Positions 53,256-62,675 are shown, numbered from the stretch's first letter. The stretch: 64,000 nt of DNA from Roseburia sp. 499 (GCF_001940225.2 NZ_CP135164.1:3317826-3381825); one strand, 5' to 3'. Program-made: numbers and translations. Notes: generated by a model not told the origin, from the sequence alone.

Positions 53256-53940
53256 GTCAGAGGATGGTGTTTGCTGTAGAGAGAAAGTTTATTATGAACC
53301 AGATGGGGCATATATGATAAAGAACTCATCAGTAAATAGACTACAGTCTGATGGGATTATTTCTTTGTTTGAATATGCTATTGTCGATGGAACAATAGAT
53401 TCATTTAATTATCATGTAAACCTTAATAATGACTATAGCCGCATTTATCAAGGATTGCCAAATTACATTTTTGATGAAGTAACAGAATTGGATTCTTATT
53501 TAGGGAATCCATTTAAGAATTATACAATAGGATACAAATTTTGTAATGCCGAAATAAGAGGGAGGAGTTTTTATTTTTATCCAACAGTATGGAAGGAAAA
53601 TAGATATGGTATTAAAGGTATCACGGATACAGATATCATAACTAAAAAAGTAGATTCTTTTTATGAGTATATCGGATTAAATAAAGAATTGTACGGAGAT
53701 GAAATGAAAGATTTTATTGAATCGATATGTAAATTAAAGGGGGTAAGTATTGCTTATGAAATGAATAAGAAAGACTACAAAATATACTGTCGAATGAATA
53801 TGGAGCGGTTAAAAAAACTTTTAAAAAAACATATGGGATATGACTTGATAGATCATGATGAATATGGACCAGTAGTCTTAGTTGCCCAAAGGATTTATGA
53901 TTCAGCTATAGTGGGCTATAACTTATATTATTTGGCATAG
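53215..53940 (+). CDS. Unknown protein of the RiPP cluster
   Basis: A 241-residue soluble protein overlapping the third radical SAM gene by 41 bases. It is rich in Tyr, Asn and aromatic strands (RSFYFYPTVWKENRYG, VSIAYEMNKKDYKIYCRMN). There is no known motif; the repeated strand pattern could suit a beta-barrel enzyme or a peptide-binding partner, but this is only an impression. It is probably needed for peptide maturation or recognition because it lies inside the operon. Confidence 0.7.
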   Translation: MQRVFRSRGIRLIKSEDGVCCREKVYYEPDGAYMIKNSSVNRLQSDGIISLFEYAIVDGTIDSFNYHVNLNNDYSRIYQGLPNYIFDEVTELDSYLGNPFKNYTIGYKFCNAEIRGRSFYFYPTVWKENRYGIKGITDTDIITKKVDSFYEYIGLNKELYGDEMKDFIESICKLKGVSIAYEMNKKDYKIYCRMNMERLKKLLKKHMGYDLIDHDEYGPVVLVAQRIYDSAIVGYNLYYLA

Positions 53941-53950
53941 AGGATTAATT

Positions 53951-54631
53951 GTGAGATATAAAATAGCTGGAGAAATATGGGAATATGACACGAATATTGT
54001 TGAGATCATAAATGGGTTTTCGGACTATGAATCTCAAGAATATGTAGATGAAGTGATTAATTTGCGCTTGGATGGGATAGATAGTTTTTGTAATCATTAT
54101 TCTATGTTATATGTTCAGGCAGAGAAGATTTATACATTGCAGGTTTTTGCAGAGGAATTGCTGCAGAAAGAAAAATTGCTTTTGCATGCTGGAGTAGTTG
54201 TTGTTAAAACTAAGTGTTTTGTGATTATAGGTGGACCAGGAGAAGGTAAGAGTACTCTTTTAGAATTGCTTGTAACAAGGCTTGGACATAATTGTGTCGA
54301 AATAATTGCAGATGATAGGGCAGTAATAGCTCTGGTAGATAGTCATCTGGAAGTGTGGAATACACCTTGGAGCAAAAAAGGAGTATGTTGCAAAGAAAAT
54401 GGTTATAAGATAGATGGTATTTTGTTTTTAGAAAAAAGTGAAGACTTTATGATTTATGATATTGATGTTGAAACATCATTAAACATTTTATCTAAGCTGT
54501 ATCCGCGAGATGTGTGGGATAAGGTGGCTGAATTGGCTAAAAGTCTTCTAAATGAGTGCGCGACGTATAAATTTGACAATAACCTTGTAAATTTTGATAT
54601 ATGTAAATTTGAAGAGGTGCTAAAAGTTTAA
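53951..54631 (+). CDS. HPr-kinase-like P-loop protein of the RiPP cluster
   Basis: A 226-residue protein starting at GTG 53951. The P-loop is GG94-PGEGKST, preceded by LLHAGVVVV and followed by EIIADDRAVI, the pattern of HPr kinase/phosphorylase-like proteins. Stand-alone HprK-like proteins occur in several RiPP clusters, for example with lasso peptides, where they phosphorylate the peptide or assist processing. The stop overlaps the next start. Confidence 0.78.
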   Translation: MRYKIAGEIWEYDTNIVEIINGFSDYESQEYVDEVINLRLDGIDSFCNHYSMLYVQAEKIYTLQVFAEELLQKEKLLLHAGVVVVKTKCFVIIGGPGEGKSTLLELLVTRLGHNCVEIIADDRAVIALVDSHLEVWNTPWSKKGVCCKENGYKIDGILFLEKSEDFMIYDIDVETSLNILSKLYPRDVWDKVAELAKSLLNECATYKFDNNLVNFDICKFEEVLKV

Positions 54632-55530
54632 TGTATGATTATATTATAGTAGGTTCTGGTGTTGCAGGGGCGGTTTGTGCGTATGAACTGTCTAGAATTG
54701 GTTATAGCTGCCTTGCTATTGAAAAAAATGCTAAAGATTATGAAAAGATATGTGGTGGAGGAGTCTCTTATAAGGCACTACATTTACTAAAAGGTATCGG
54801 TATTGATACAAATGAATTGATGAGGTTGGAATCCCAAATAGTGAACGGGCATGTTATTTATAAAGGTAGGAAAAGCTATATTAAAGAATACAAGAAGGAT
54901 AATATATCTTTAGGAATACAAAGAAATATATTTGATCGATTTTTAATGAAGCAAGCTATAGAGTTTGGAGCCGAGGCTATTTATGGGGAATTAGTTGAAA
55001 GCATTGATAAATTAGCAGACAGATACCGGATAAATAACTATGAGGCAAAGAATATAGTTATTGCATCAGGAGCAAGACCATTATTTTATGGAAAAATATC
55101 TCATGAACAAAGTATAGGGTATTCTGCACAAATAAAAGCAGATGTGATATTGGATAATCAAAAGTTCTACTATTGGTATTTTTCTGAAAATGATGATAGT
55201 AAGTATTTCTGGGTTTTCCCTATAGGTGAAAATTTATGGAATATTGGAGTGTGGAGCAGATATTGGTATAAAGGATTAAAAGAAGATTTTAGGGATTGTT
55301 TTACTAATATTTTTTATCCTAACATTTCGGGAGAGTTTCAATTTTATAGAATGCCTAGAGCAGAATTTCTAGGACATGTTGATCAGAGAACTACTTCAGA
55401 ATTATTTTCGAATGGAATTGGAGATTTTGCTGGTAAATGTAATCCGAAAAATGGAGGGGGAATAATTGGGGCAGTAGAATCAGCGATTACTTTAGCAGAG
55501 AATGAAAAAAGTAAGCTGAGAACTTATTAG
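54631..55530 (+). CDS. FAD-dependent oxidoreductase (geranylgeranyl-reductase-like)
   Basis: A 299-residue flavoprotein. The Rossmann motif VG8-SG-VAG and LAIEKN bind FAD; ICGGGVSYKAL and a late GDFAGKCNPKNGGGI segment are typical of the geranylgeranyl reductase-like branch. It could oxidise or reduce the modified peptide or a lipid group. It is the last gene of the RiPP cluster and overlaps its neighbour by one base. Confidence 0.82.
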   Translation: MYDYIIVGSGVAGAVCAYELSRIGYSCLAIEKNAKDYEKICGGGVSYKALHLLKGIGIDTNELMRLESQIVNGHVIYKGRKSYIKEYKKDNISLGIQRNIFDRFLMKQAIEFGAEAIYGELVESIDKLADRYRINNYEAKNIVIASGARPLFYGKISHEQSIGYSAQIKADVILDNQKFYYWYFSENDDSKYFWVFPIGENLWNIGVWSRYWYKGLKEDFRDCFTNIFYPNISGEFQFYRMPRAEFLGHVDQRTTSELFSNGIGDFAGKCNPKNGGGIIGAVESAITLAENEKSKLRTY

Positions 55531-55598
55531 GTTGCATTCTAAAAAAACGACATGTTGTGACTAGAGATATATTTAAAAGTGAATAAGAAGGTACGAAT

Positions 55599-56606
55599 AT
55601 GGAGGAAAAAAGAACTAAAAATTATAGAACTTTAGAAATGTATGTTTCCCTATGCGAAGGAAAGATTATCAATAAAAGAGAAGCTGCTAAAAAATATGGT
55701 GTTGATGCTCGTTCTGTTCAAAGAGATATTGATGATATAAGAGAGTTTTTGGATGATCAAAGCCTACAGGGGGATGGGCGAATAGTTGAATATGACCGTT
55801 CAAAAAAGGGGTTTGTTATGGTTGGAGAAGAACCTTCCATGATGACAAATAGTGAGATTTTAGCTGTAGCTAAAATACTTCTTGAGAGTCGTGCATTTAC
55901 AAAGAAGGAGCTAAAAAATATTCTTGATAAACTTGTTGAGGGATGTGTTCCATTGAAGAACATGAAGCTTGTTAGTGATTTGATTTCAAATGAAAAGTAT
56001 CATTATGTCGAATTGAATCATAAGGAGTACATTCAGGATAAGCTTTGGGAGATTGGTTCTGACATTCAGGAACATAATCTTGTGTCACTCAGGTATGCAA
56101 GAATGAATGCACCAAGGGAATCAATAAAAAGAGTTGTTGAACCAATTTCAATTATGTTTTCTGAATATTATTTTTATTTGAATGCATATATAGTTGAGAA
56201 GGATGAATCTGGGAAATATGTGCATAAGTATAATTATCCTGCAATTTTTCGAATTGATAGAATAAAGAATTATAAGACTTTGGAAGAAAAATTTAGGGTA
56301 TCATATGCTAATCGTTTTGAAGAGGGTGAGTTCAGGAAGCGAGTTCAGTTCATGTATGCCGGTAGGCTTCAAAGCATAAAGCTCAAGTTTTATGGCAGTA
56401 ATCCGGAACCTATATTGGACAGACTTCCAACCGCAAGGGTGGTTGAACAGTATGATAATGAGTGTACAATTGAGGCAGAGGTTTATGGAAAGGGTGTTAT
56501 TATGTGGTTGCTGAGTCAGGGGAGTAAAGTGGAATTATTACGACCTGAGAGTATGCGGGATGAGATGAGAAAAGTTCTTCATGAGATGTTGAATTTATAT
56601 GAATAA
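55599..56606 (+). CDS. WYL-domain transcription regulator
   Basis: A 335-residue regulator with an N-terminal winged helix (INKREAAKKYGVDARSVQRDIDDIREFL, about 24-52) and a C-terminal WYL domain (about 140-240, with ISIMFSEYYFYLNAYIVEKD and the FRIDRI segment) followed by a WCX-type extension. WYL regulators sense ligands such as nucleic acids and often control defence genes. It could regulate the RiPP cluster upstream or the GTPase module downstream. Confidence 0.88.
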   Translation: MEEKRTKNYRTLEMYVSLCEGKIINKREAAKKYGVDARSVQRDIDDIREFLDDQSLQGDGRIVEYDRSKKGFVMVGEEPSMMTNSEILAVAKILLESRAFTKKELKNILDKLVEGCVPLKNMKLVSDLISNEKYHYVELNHKEYIQDKLWEIGSDIQEHNLVSLRYARMNAPRESIKRVVEPISIMFSEYYFYLNAYIVEKDESGKYVHKYNYPAIFRIDRIKNYKTLEEKFRVSYANRFEEGEFRKRVQFMYAGRLQSIKLKFYGSNPEPILDRLPTARVVEQYDNECTIEAEVYGKGVIMWLLSQGSKVELLRPESMRDEMRKVLHEMLNLYE

Positions 56607-56627
56607 GAGTAGCTGGAGGTGGGTGCT

Positions 56628-56879
56628 GTGACGATGGTGCCTATGATGAAAAGATGTCCAAAGTGTCATAGAAGATTTAATTGGAATCCGGATGTTAGAA
56701 ATTTTATATGCCCGTATTGCCGTGGTTTAGGAAACCCAGGAAAGACGATTTTAGAAAAGATTCTCGGAAAGAAAAACAAGGAGGATGACTTAACAGATGA
56801 GGTTTGGGTAAATACGGAAAATCCGGTGCTTGGAAAGGATGGAAAGCCCCAAAATAAAAAGATAAAAATTGATAAATAA
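56628..56879 (+). CDS. Small zinc-ribbon protein
   Basis: An 83-residue protein starting at GTG 56628, eight bases after GGAGG. Two cysteine pairs, CPKC and CPYC, form a zinc ribbon at residues about 8-30; the rest is a charged tail. It resembles in style the zinc-ribbon genes after the first GTPase. Confidence 0.72.
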   Translation: MTMVPMMKRCPKCHRRFNWNPDVRNFICPYCRGLGNPGKTILEKILGKKNKEDDLTDEVWVNTENPVLGKDGKPQNKKIKIDK

Positions 56880-56886
56880 TGATGCG

Positions 56887-56922
56887 AAATCTCTTATCTG
56901 ACAGCCGGGTAGGAGATTTTTT
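56887..56922 (+). terminator. Intrinsic terminator after the zinc-ribbon gene
   Basis: AAATCTCTTATC (56887-56898) pairs with GGTAGGAGATTT (56908-56919) with minor mismatch, followed by T residues. Confidence 0.75.
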
Positions 56923-56936
56923 ATTTTCTTTTGAGG

Positions 56937-56981
56937 ATGACAAAGGGTGTCATGCATGAGGGATAGAATGTAATTACATTC
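56937..56981. promoter_or_regulatory. Two palindromes, candidate operators for the GTPase gene
   Basis: ATGACA-AAGGG-TGTCAT at 56937-56953 and the perfect 16-bp palindrome GAATGTAATTACATTC at 56966-56981. They lie between a terminator and the GTPase start, where a promoter is expected. The WYL regulator next door is a natural candidate to bind one of them. Confidence 0.5.
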
Positions 56982-57049
56982 AGAGGACAGGAGGAGCGTC
57001 TCCAGTTTGAGAAGGATAATGTATTGTAAACCGAAAGGAGATTATTTGT

Positions 57050-58213
57050 ATGGCATTGTTTACAGATTTATTTAAGAACATTGGTGACAGCATTGATGAT
57101 GTGCTGAGAGCACAGGAAGCCGGAGAAGGCACTATCAAAGAGAATATGGACGACCTCTGTGATATCCTCGAAGAGGAAATTCTTAGGAGTAAGGCATCAG
57201 AGGATGAAAAGAAAGAACTCTTAAAGAGACTCAGAAAGTTCTGTAATACTGAGACAAACATTATGCTTGTGGGAGCTACTGGTTGTGGTAAAAGTTCTAC
57301 CATCAATGCATTGTTTGCAGTAGGTGAAGAGGAAGAAGAAACAACAGAAGTTGTTAACGATGGCGATGATGACGTGGTTGTTGCTGAGGTAAAGACAAAA
57401 AAGCCTAAATATGTAGAAGTTGCAAAGGTTGGCAGCAAGGCAGATCCGGAGACAAAGGATATTGAAAAATACAAGATTGGTAATTTAGTTCTCTGGGATA
57501 CTCCAGGTCTTGGCGATGGAACTGAGATTGATGAGCATCATAAGGAAGTCATTACAGAGCTTCTTAGAGAAGAGGATGATGACGGCAATGCTCTGATCGA
57601 CCTCGTGCTTGTTATTCTTGACGGTTCCACAAGAGATCTTGGTACCTCTTATAAGATTCTTAATGATGTAATTATTCCGGAGCTTAAGGATGATACAAAC
57701 AGAATCCTTATTGCTCTTAATCAGGCCGACATTGCTATGAAAACCGGTCGTCACTGGGATTATGAGAAGAATGAGCCTGACGAGACCTTGATTGCTTTCC
57801 TAAATGAGAAAGTAGAGTCAATCAAGACAAGAATTAAAGAGGATTCTAATCTCGAAGTAGAGCCTGTTTATTATTGTGCAGGATATGAGGAAGAATCAGG
57901 GGATGTGGTTCATCCATATAACCTCTCTAAGCTTCTCTATTACATTATGAATTCACTTCCTGCTGAGAAGCGCGTAGCAATCATGGAAGGAATCAATACC
58001 GACTCTGATAATTATGAGCATAATGATGAGGACGAAGATTATAACGAAGGAATTAAAGATAGTTTTTATGATTCCTTTGATTACATCGGGGATGGCGCAG
58101 ATAAAGGAGCTGAGATTGGTGGAACCATTCTTGGTATTCCTGGAGCTATCGTAGGAGCAGTTGTTGGAGGATTTATCGGTTGCGTTCATAGTATCCTCGA
58201 TGATATTTTCTAA
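57050..58213 (+). CDS. P-loop GTPase with glycine-rich C-terminal membrane segment
   Basis: A 387-residue GTPase: G1 is G75-ATGCGKSS, G3 is WD150-TPGLGD, and G4-like ALNQAD follows. The N-terminal 60 residues are helical. The C-terminus (GAEIGGTILGIPGAIVGAVV and onward) is a glycine-rich hydrophobic hairpin suited to insert into membrane, as in dynamin-like or AIG1/IRG-like GTPases. GAAAGGAG precedes the ATG. It is not closely similar to the GTPase at 34357. Confidence 0.82.
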   Translation: MALFTDLFKNIGDSIDDVLRAQEAGEGTIKENMDDLCDILEEEILRSKASEDEKKELLKRLRKFCNTETNIMLVGATGCGKSSTINALFAVGEEEEETTEVVNDGDDDVVVAEVKTKKPKYVEVAKVGSKADPETKDIEKYKIGNLVLWDTPGLGDGTEIDEHHKEVITELLREEDDDGNALIDLVLVILDGSTRDLGTSYKILNDVIIPELKDDTNRILIALNQADIAMKTGRHWDYEKNEPDETLIAFLNEKVESIKTRIKEDSNLEVEPVYYCAGYEEESGDVVHPYNLSKLLYYIMNSLPAEKRVAIMEGINTDSDNYEHNDEDEDYNEGIKDSFYDSFDYIGDGADKGAEIGGTILGIPGAIVGAVVGGFIGCVHSILDDIF

Positions 58214-58240
58214 TTTCAAATATAGAAAGGGCGGTCGTTT

Positions 58241-59026
58241 ATGGACGATTATGCAAGTATTGTTAATGCTTTTGAAGAGTTAATTAAATACAATGCCGGA
58301 ATTATTGAGGCCATAGGGGACTGCCCTAATATTGAAAGAGTAGTAAACAGAGAACCGGTATTTTGGAGAAGCATTGACTCAAAGGGCGGTTTTGAATGTC
58401 AAGTTAATATTCTATCTGGGAAATGCAGGGTCGTATCTCCATCTGGTATGAGAGTGGCAAATGGAAGCCGTAATGTTATGGTAGAGAAAATGAAACGTCT
58501 TAGTTCCCGAAGCTTCCTTAAGCCAGGAGATGTAATCGGTGTTAGCCGTAAAGGCATATATGAGCATTATGCAGTTTATCTTGGAAATAATAGGGTTATT
58601 CATTATTGCGGTGAAGGTAATGATTTTGGTGGAACAGTTAGCGTTCATGAAGCAGATATATCTGAGTTTTTAAAGGATTCCAAGAATTATTTTGTTGTAT
58701 GGTTTGATAAAGGAATCCCTTATAAAATTCAGAATGAAACTACATTTTTATTTAATGGCTCCCTTGATTATTATAACGGTGGATTTCAGAAGGTAAAAAG
58801 AAACATATTCTCTGCAGATGAAACTATTAAGCGAGCAAAGAGCAGAATTGGTGAGACAGAGTACAATCTTATCACTAATAACTGCGAGCATTTTGCAATG
58901 TGGTGCAAAACCGGAGTGTCAGAGTCAAGTCAGGTAAAGAATATTGCGAGGGCAGCACTTGCATCAGGAGTGACCGGATATGGTCTTCGTTCTCCAGAGG
59001 CAAAGAGATTATTAATCACTACATAA
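58241..59026 (+). CDS. LRAT-domain (NlpC/P60-like) protein
   Basis: A 261-residue protein. The LRAT fold is shown by LKPGDVIGVSRKGIYEHYAV with His109, then VIH121YCG, and later NNC215EHFAMWC. These give the Cys-His-His active site of acyltransferases and thiol hydrolases of the LRAT group. It could act on lipids or proteins at the membrane together with the GTPase 27 bases upstream. Confidence 0.82.
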   Translation: MDDYASIVNAFEELIKYNAGIIEAIGDCPNIERVVNREPVFWRSIDSKGGFECQVNILSGKCRVVSPSGMRVANGSRNVMVEKMKRLSSRSFLKPGDVIGVSRKGIYEHYAVYLGNNRVIHYCGEGNDFGGTVSVHEADISEFLKDSKNYFVVWFDKGIPYKIQNETTFLFNGSLDYYNGGFQKVKRNIFSADETIKRAKSRIGETEYNLITNNCEHFAMWCKTGVSESSQVKNIARAALASGVTGYGLRSPEAKRLLITT

Positions 59027-59042
59027 AAGGCGGTGAGGTTTA

Positions 59043-59213
59043 ATGAGAAAAATCGAATTTAAGGTTTGTAGAAAATGTAATAAAATGTACCGCTGGGAAA
59101 GTGGTGGAATCGTTATGACTCCTCGTGATCATATGGACATGGGTTTGTGTGAGAGATGCAGAGCCAAGATGGTGTTTAATACTATTGGCGACTTATTTAA
59201 GCGTAAGAAATAA
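59043..59213 (+). CDS. Small zinc-ribbon protein, 56 residues
   Basis: A short gene with GGCGGTGAGG before ATG 59043. The product has CRKC near residue 9 and CERC near residue 36 in a basic background, ending FKRKK. It is the third zinc ribbon of this kind at short distance from a GTPase gene in the window, counting those at 36545 and 56628. Confidence 0.7.
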   Translation: MRKIEFKVCRKCNKMYRWESGGIVMTPRDHMDMGLCERCRAKMVFNTIGDLFKRKK

Positions 59214-59261
59214 AATGATTTGTGTCGATATTATTGCTGATAGGAAGAGAGGTGAAGAGAA

Positions 59262-60221
59262 GTGTTTGAAACATTACTGGATGAGTTCATGCCAGCTGAG
59301 GATTTAAGAGAATATTTGAAAAAAGGAGTTATATCAGATAGTTATATGGCTGATATTATTTTTTATTCTCCTGTTCCGGTAGAGAAGAAGAGAAAAGCTT
59401 TGCTTGAGCTTGAGCAAATGGATTTTCCTGAGGATAGAAAGTTGTTTAAAGAGTATTGGATTAAGTACCGTCCATCAATTGAAGAGGCTTTGAAACTAAG
59501 AAGAACGAAAGATGCAATTTTTATAGTATATGAGCAGACTATTTATGGTGATGATGTAGACTCAGAAGAATGGATGCATGGCATTTTCTCTTCATATGCT
59601 GCAGCTGAGGCTTGTATTAAAAAGGACATTAAAGAAAAGAAGGATGAAGAGGACCAGATGTCATGGTATGAAATAAATCTTTGGGCCAAAGGTGATAGTG
59701 ATTCTTATGTTGATACCTGCACCTATTATTATATAGACGGTGAGCTTGTTTACACGGAGGTTGAATTAGGTAATGATTTTCATGAGAGTTGTACAGATGG
59801 AGAACTACGAATTCCAGTATCGTATAAGCCGGGAGATATTCTGATTGCTGACAGATATCCTTTTGGGCGCAAAGAAAAATTCGTAGTGCTTCAGATTGGA
59901 GATAATCGGGATTGTTGCTGCTTGCAGGCACTTTGTAAAAAAGCAGATGGTACCTGGGAGGTAGGAGCAGTAAAACATGGAATGATTGGATCGATAGGAT
60001 ACCCCAGAGTTTCTGTTCTTTATACTGCTAAGAAGTATGAGCCAGATTTATCTGATTCAGAAGACACTATTCTTGCTAAGGTAAGTGAAATGGTTGCTGG
60101 GGATGAGAAAAGAGGCACTGTTATCTGGGATGAAATGTGTTGTGGGAAGAATGATGAAGAGCTAATGACTATTCTCGATGGTATTGTTTTTTCTATAGCA
60201 GAGCAGACGGCTGACAACTAG
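59262..60221 (+). CDS. Unknown protein, last gene before the introns
   Basis: A 319-residue soluble acidic protein starting at GTG 59262 after AGAGGTGA. The N-terminal 70 residues are helical; the middle (AIFIVYEQTIYGDD to IDGELVYTEVE) is mixed; a beta-rich part follows (YKPGDILIADRYPFGRKEKFVVLQ). No motif is recognised. Cysteines cluster near residue 215 (DCCCLQALC) without metal-site spacing. A hairpin follows its stop. Confidence 0.7.
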   Translation: MFETLLDEFMPAEDLREYLKKGVISDSYMADIIFYSPVPVEKKRKALLELEQMDFPEDRKLFKEYWIKYRPSIEEALKLRRTKDAIFIVYEQTIYGDDVDSEEWMHGIFSSYAAAEACIKKDIKEKKDEEDQMSWYEINLWAKGDSDSYVDTCTYYYIDGELVYTEVELGNDFHESCTDGELRIPVSYKPGDILIADRYPFGRKEKFVVLQIGDNRDCCCLQALCKKADGTWEVGAVKHGMIGSIGYPRVSVLYTAKKYEPDLSDSEDTILAKVSEMVAGDEKRGTVIWDEMCCGKNDEELMTILDGIVFSIAEQTADN

Positions 60222-60239
60222 TAAAGATGTTCAACATAA

Positions 60240-60282
60240 AAAGGCTATCAGGGAGGTGACGGGCATCTCTCTGGTAGCCTTT
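60240..60282 (+). terminator. Terminator-like hairpin next to the first intron
   Basis: AAAGGCTATCAGGGAG (60240-60255) pairs with CTCTCTGGTAGCCTTT (60267-60282), allowing two mismatches or G-U pairs. The intron begins eight bases later. Group IIC introns choose such sites. Confidence 0.7.
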
Positions 60283-60734
60283 AGTAGTATGTGCGCCTGG
60301 CGGCGCACGTTTCTAACGGGTGTAAGTCCCGAATCCGCCCGGCAGTGGGAAGGATATAGCCGAAGGCAAGGGTGTCCTCGTGAGGGGAATCTGAAGGAAG
60401 CCAGATGTGGGAACAGACTAACCACGGGCAAATCTCTGGTCTGACGAAAAGAAATCACATATAAGGTCTATCGTGAGGGTAAGACTGCATACCAAGCCGA
60501 AGCCCAATAACTGCACGGAATCACGAGGGATAAATGTGGCAGATAGATGGAGAGAAAGAAACGTGTGGTACCCGGGGAGACCTGTGTGAAACGCTTTGAG
60601 AGAAGTAACCACTGCACAAGGAAACGAGGCAGTATTGAACGCACAGGAGTCAGCAGAGGTCATAGTAGCCGAAAGGTGAAGGACCGAATCAGTAGGAGTC
60701 TTTAGTATAACCGAGAAAGGAGGAATGACCAATT

Positions 60735-62129
60735 ATGACAGAAAACATTAGGAATAATGGCTGTTTGCAAAGAGATAGTGCGGAACACGAAGAGTATGCG
60801 AAAGCGTCTAGGTCATTCAATCAGATATGGAAAGAAAGAGACAGTGCACAGCCGAAACTCTTGGAGGAGATACTGTATAAAGATAATTTTAACAGAGCAT
60901 ATAAGAGAGTTAAGGCAAATAAGGGAGCGTCAGGTATTGATGGGATGACCATTGAAGAGGCACTTCCATATCTTAAGGAACATCAGCAGGAGTTGACTAA
61001 CCGAATCTACAGAGGAAAGTATACTCCGTCGCCAGTAAGGCGAGTTGAGATTCCTAAACCAGATGGTGGTGTGCGAAAGCTTGGCATACCAACAGTGATA
61101 GACCGTACACTTCAACAGGCAATAACCCAACAGTTAGTGCCAATCTATGAACCACTGTTTGCAGACGGTAGTTTTGGCTACCGTCCTAACAGAAGTGCGA
61201 AAGGAGCAATTCTTAAGGTTAAAGAGTATGCAGAGCAAGGCTACACATATGCGGTAGTCCTTGATTTATCAAAATACTTTGATACCATCAACCACGAAAT
61301 ACTCATCAATCTTCTTCGGAAGAATATTAAAGATGAGCGCGTGGTGCAACTTATTAAGCGTTATTTGAAAAGTGGGGTAATGGAAAACGGAGTGGTCATT
61401 GACACAGAAGAAGGTTCACCGCAAGGGGGGAATTTATCGCCACTACTTGCAAATATCTACCTCAATGAGTTTGACCAAGAGTTCTTAAAGAGAGGTGTTC
61501 CTTTCATACGATATGCTGACGACATCGTGCTTCTAGCCAAGAGCAAGCGAGCATCCGAAAGACTCTTGGAAAGCAGTACGAGATACCTTGAAGAGAAACT
61601 GAAATTAACAGTTAACAGAGAGAAAAGCCGAACTGTCAGTGTGTTTGCAATCCGAAATTTTAAATTTCTTGGCTTTGCGTTGGGAAGGAACGGAAGTGGC
61701 ATTTATGTCAGAGTACATCCAAAGTCATGGAAGAAGTTTAAGTCTAGGTTGAAAGAATTATCTTCCCGTAAGTCTGTACAGTCAATCAAGCCAAGCCTTG
61801 AGAAAATCAAGGTCTATGCAAGAGGATGGCTTAACTACTATGGAATAGCGAGCATGAAGAATAACATCGATGACATCAATGGATGGCTCTATCACAGAAT
61901 ACGTATGTGCATATGGAAACAATGGAAACTACCAAAGACGAAAAAGAGAAATCTTATCAAAATGGGAATACCAGAATACTTTGCGCATATGGCGGCTAAT
62001 AGCCGAAAAAGACATTGGTTCTGCGCCAACCTCACGACGGTAAAGCGGGCTATGTCAAAAGAAAGACTGATAAACAGTGGCTTTTATGATTTAGCCACAG
62101 CCTATCAGTCTGTGCACGTCAACTATTGA
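60735..62129 (+). CDS. ltrA: Group II intron reverse transcriptase/maturase, class C-like
   Basis: A 464-residue RT-maturase. The RT motifs VKANKGASGIDGM, VRRVEIPKPDGGVRKLGIPT, FGYRPNRSAKGAI, the active site Y260-ADD and GSPQGGNLSPLLANIYL are intact; the maturase X domain (VYARGWLNYYGIASMKN) follows. No HNH endonuclease domain is present. The wording of the RT motifs resembles the GsI-IIC type. AAAGGAGG stands before the ATG. Confidence 0.93.
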   Translation: MTENIRNNGCLQRDSAEHEEYAKASRSFNQIWKERDSAQPKLLEEILYKDNFNRAYKRVKANKGASGIDGMTIEEALPYLKEHQQELTNRIYRGKYTPSPVRRVEIPKPDGGVRKLGIPTVIDRTLQQAITQQLVPIYEPLFADGSFGYRPNRSAKGAILKVKEYAEQGYTYAVVLDLSKYFDTINHEILINLLRKNIKDERVVQLIKRYLKSGVMENGVVIDTEEGSPQGGNLSPLLANIYLNEFDQEFLKRGVPFIRYADDIVLLAKSKRASERLLESSTRYLEEKLKLTVNREKSRTVSVFAIRNFKFLGFALGRNGSGIYVRVHPKSWKKFKSRLKELSSRKSVQSIKPSLEKIKVYARGWLNYYGIASMKNNIDDINGWLYHRIRMCIWKQWKLPKTKKRNLIKMGIPEYFAHMAANSRKRHWFCANLTTVKRAMSKERLINSGFYDLATAYQSVHVNY

Positions 62130-62163
62130 AACCGCCGTGTACCGAACGGTACGCACGGTGGTG
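62129..62163 (+). ncRNA. Group II intron 1 domain V
   Basis: A 34-base hairpin in which ACCGCCGTG pairs with CACGGTGGT, with an inner stem TACC/GGTA around GAAC. It lies directly after the maturase stop. Confidence 0.75.
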
Positions 62164-62675
62164 GTGTGCCATGAAAGGCGCACAGAAGATGAAGGCAGGT
62201 CCTTCGGCAGGGATTGAACAGGCAAATCTGTCAAATCACTCTAATGCTGCTGTAGTCAAGCCTATGGTAGTAAGCGATTAGAGAAAAGGCTACAAACTAA
62301 TAGTCAGATAGGATACATGAAGATGAACGCAAGTGAACCATTGATGAAGTGTCGAAAGCGTAAGATTTCTGCAAAACTCACTTTTCACCACTAGGTGGGG
62401 ATAAAGATAATGGATACCTGTAACGCTGATTATCTGTGGAACGGCATTAAGATGGCATGAGCATGTATTAGGCTTCTGTGTGAAACATGGGAACCTACAG
62501 ACTAATGAAAATCGAAAAGGTACAAGTCGCAGAAAGGCAAGACCGAAAGTAGAAAAGTAGACTGTAGGGGCGGAGTCATTCGTAGTAGTTATGAAGTCAC
62601 TGTAATGGTGATGGAGCAAAGGGATGACATCATTGAGCTTGAATTTGAGAACAACTAGAAAACTAGGAGGATTTG

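Larger units (their letters stand above)
60291..62190 (+). mobile_element. Group II intron 1 (class C-like), with maturase ORF
   Basis: The 5' end GTGCGCCTGGCGGCGCACG is typical of group II introns. A 444-base structured domain I-IV region leads to the maturase gene; domain V follows at 62129-62163 and a domain VI-like hairpin (GTGTGCC/GGCGCAC) just after. The right boundary near 62190 is approximate. The short ORFs inside the 5' structure are not genes. Confidence 0.82.

Noticed and set aside
60256..60732. Open frames on both strands inside the 5' part of intron 1
   Set aside because: They lie in structured intron RNA, lack ribosome binding sites and have no protein-like composition.
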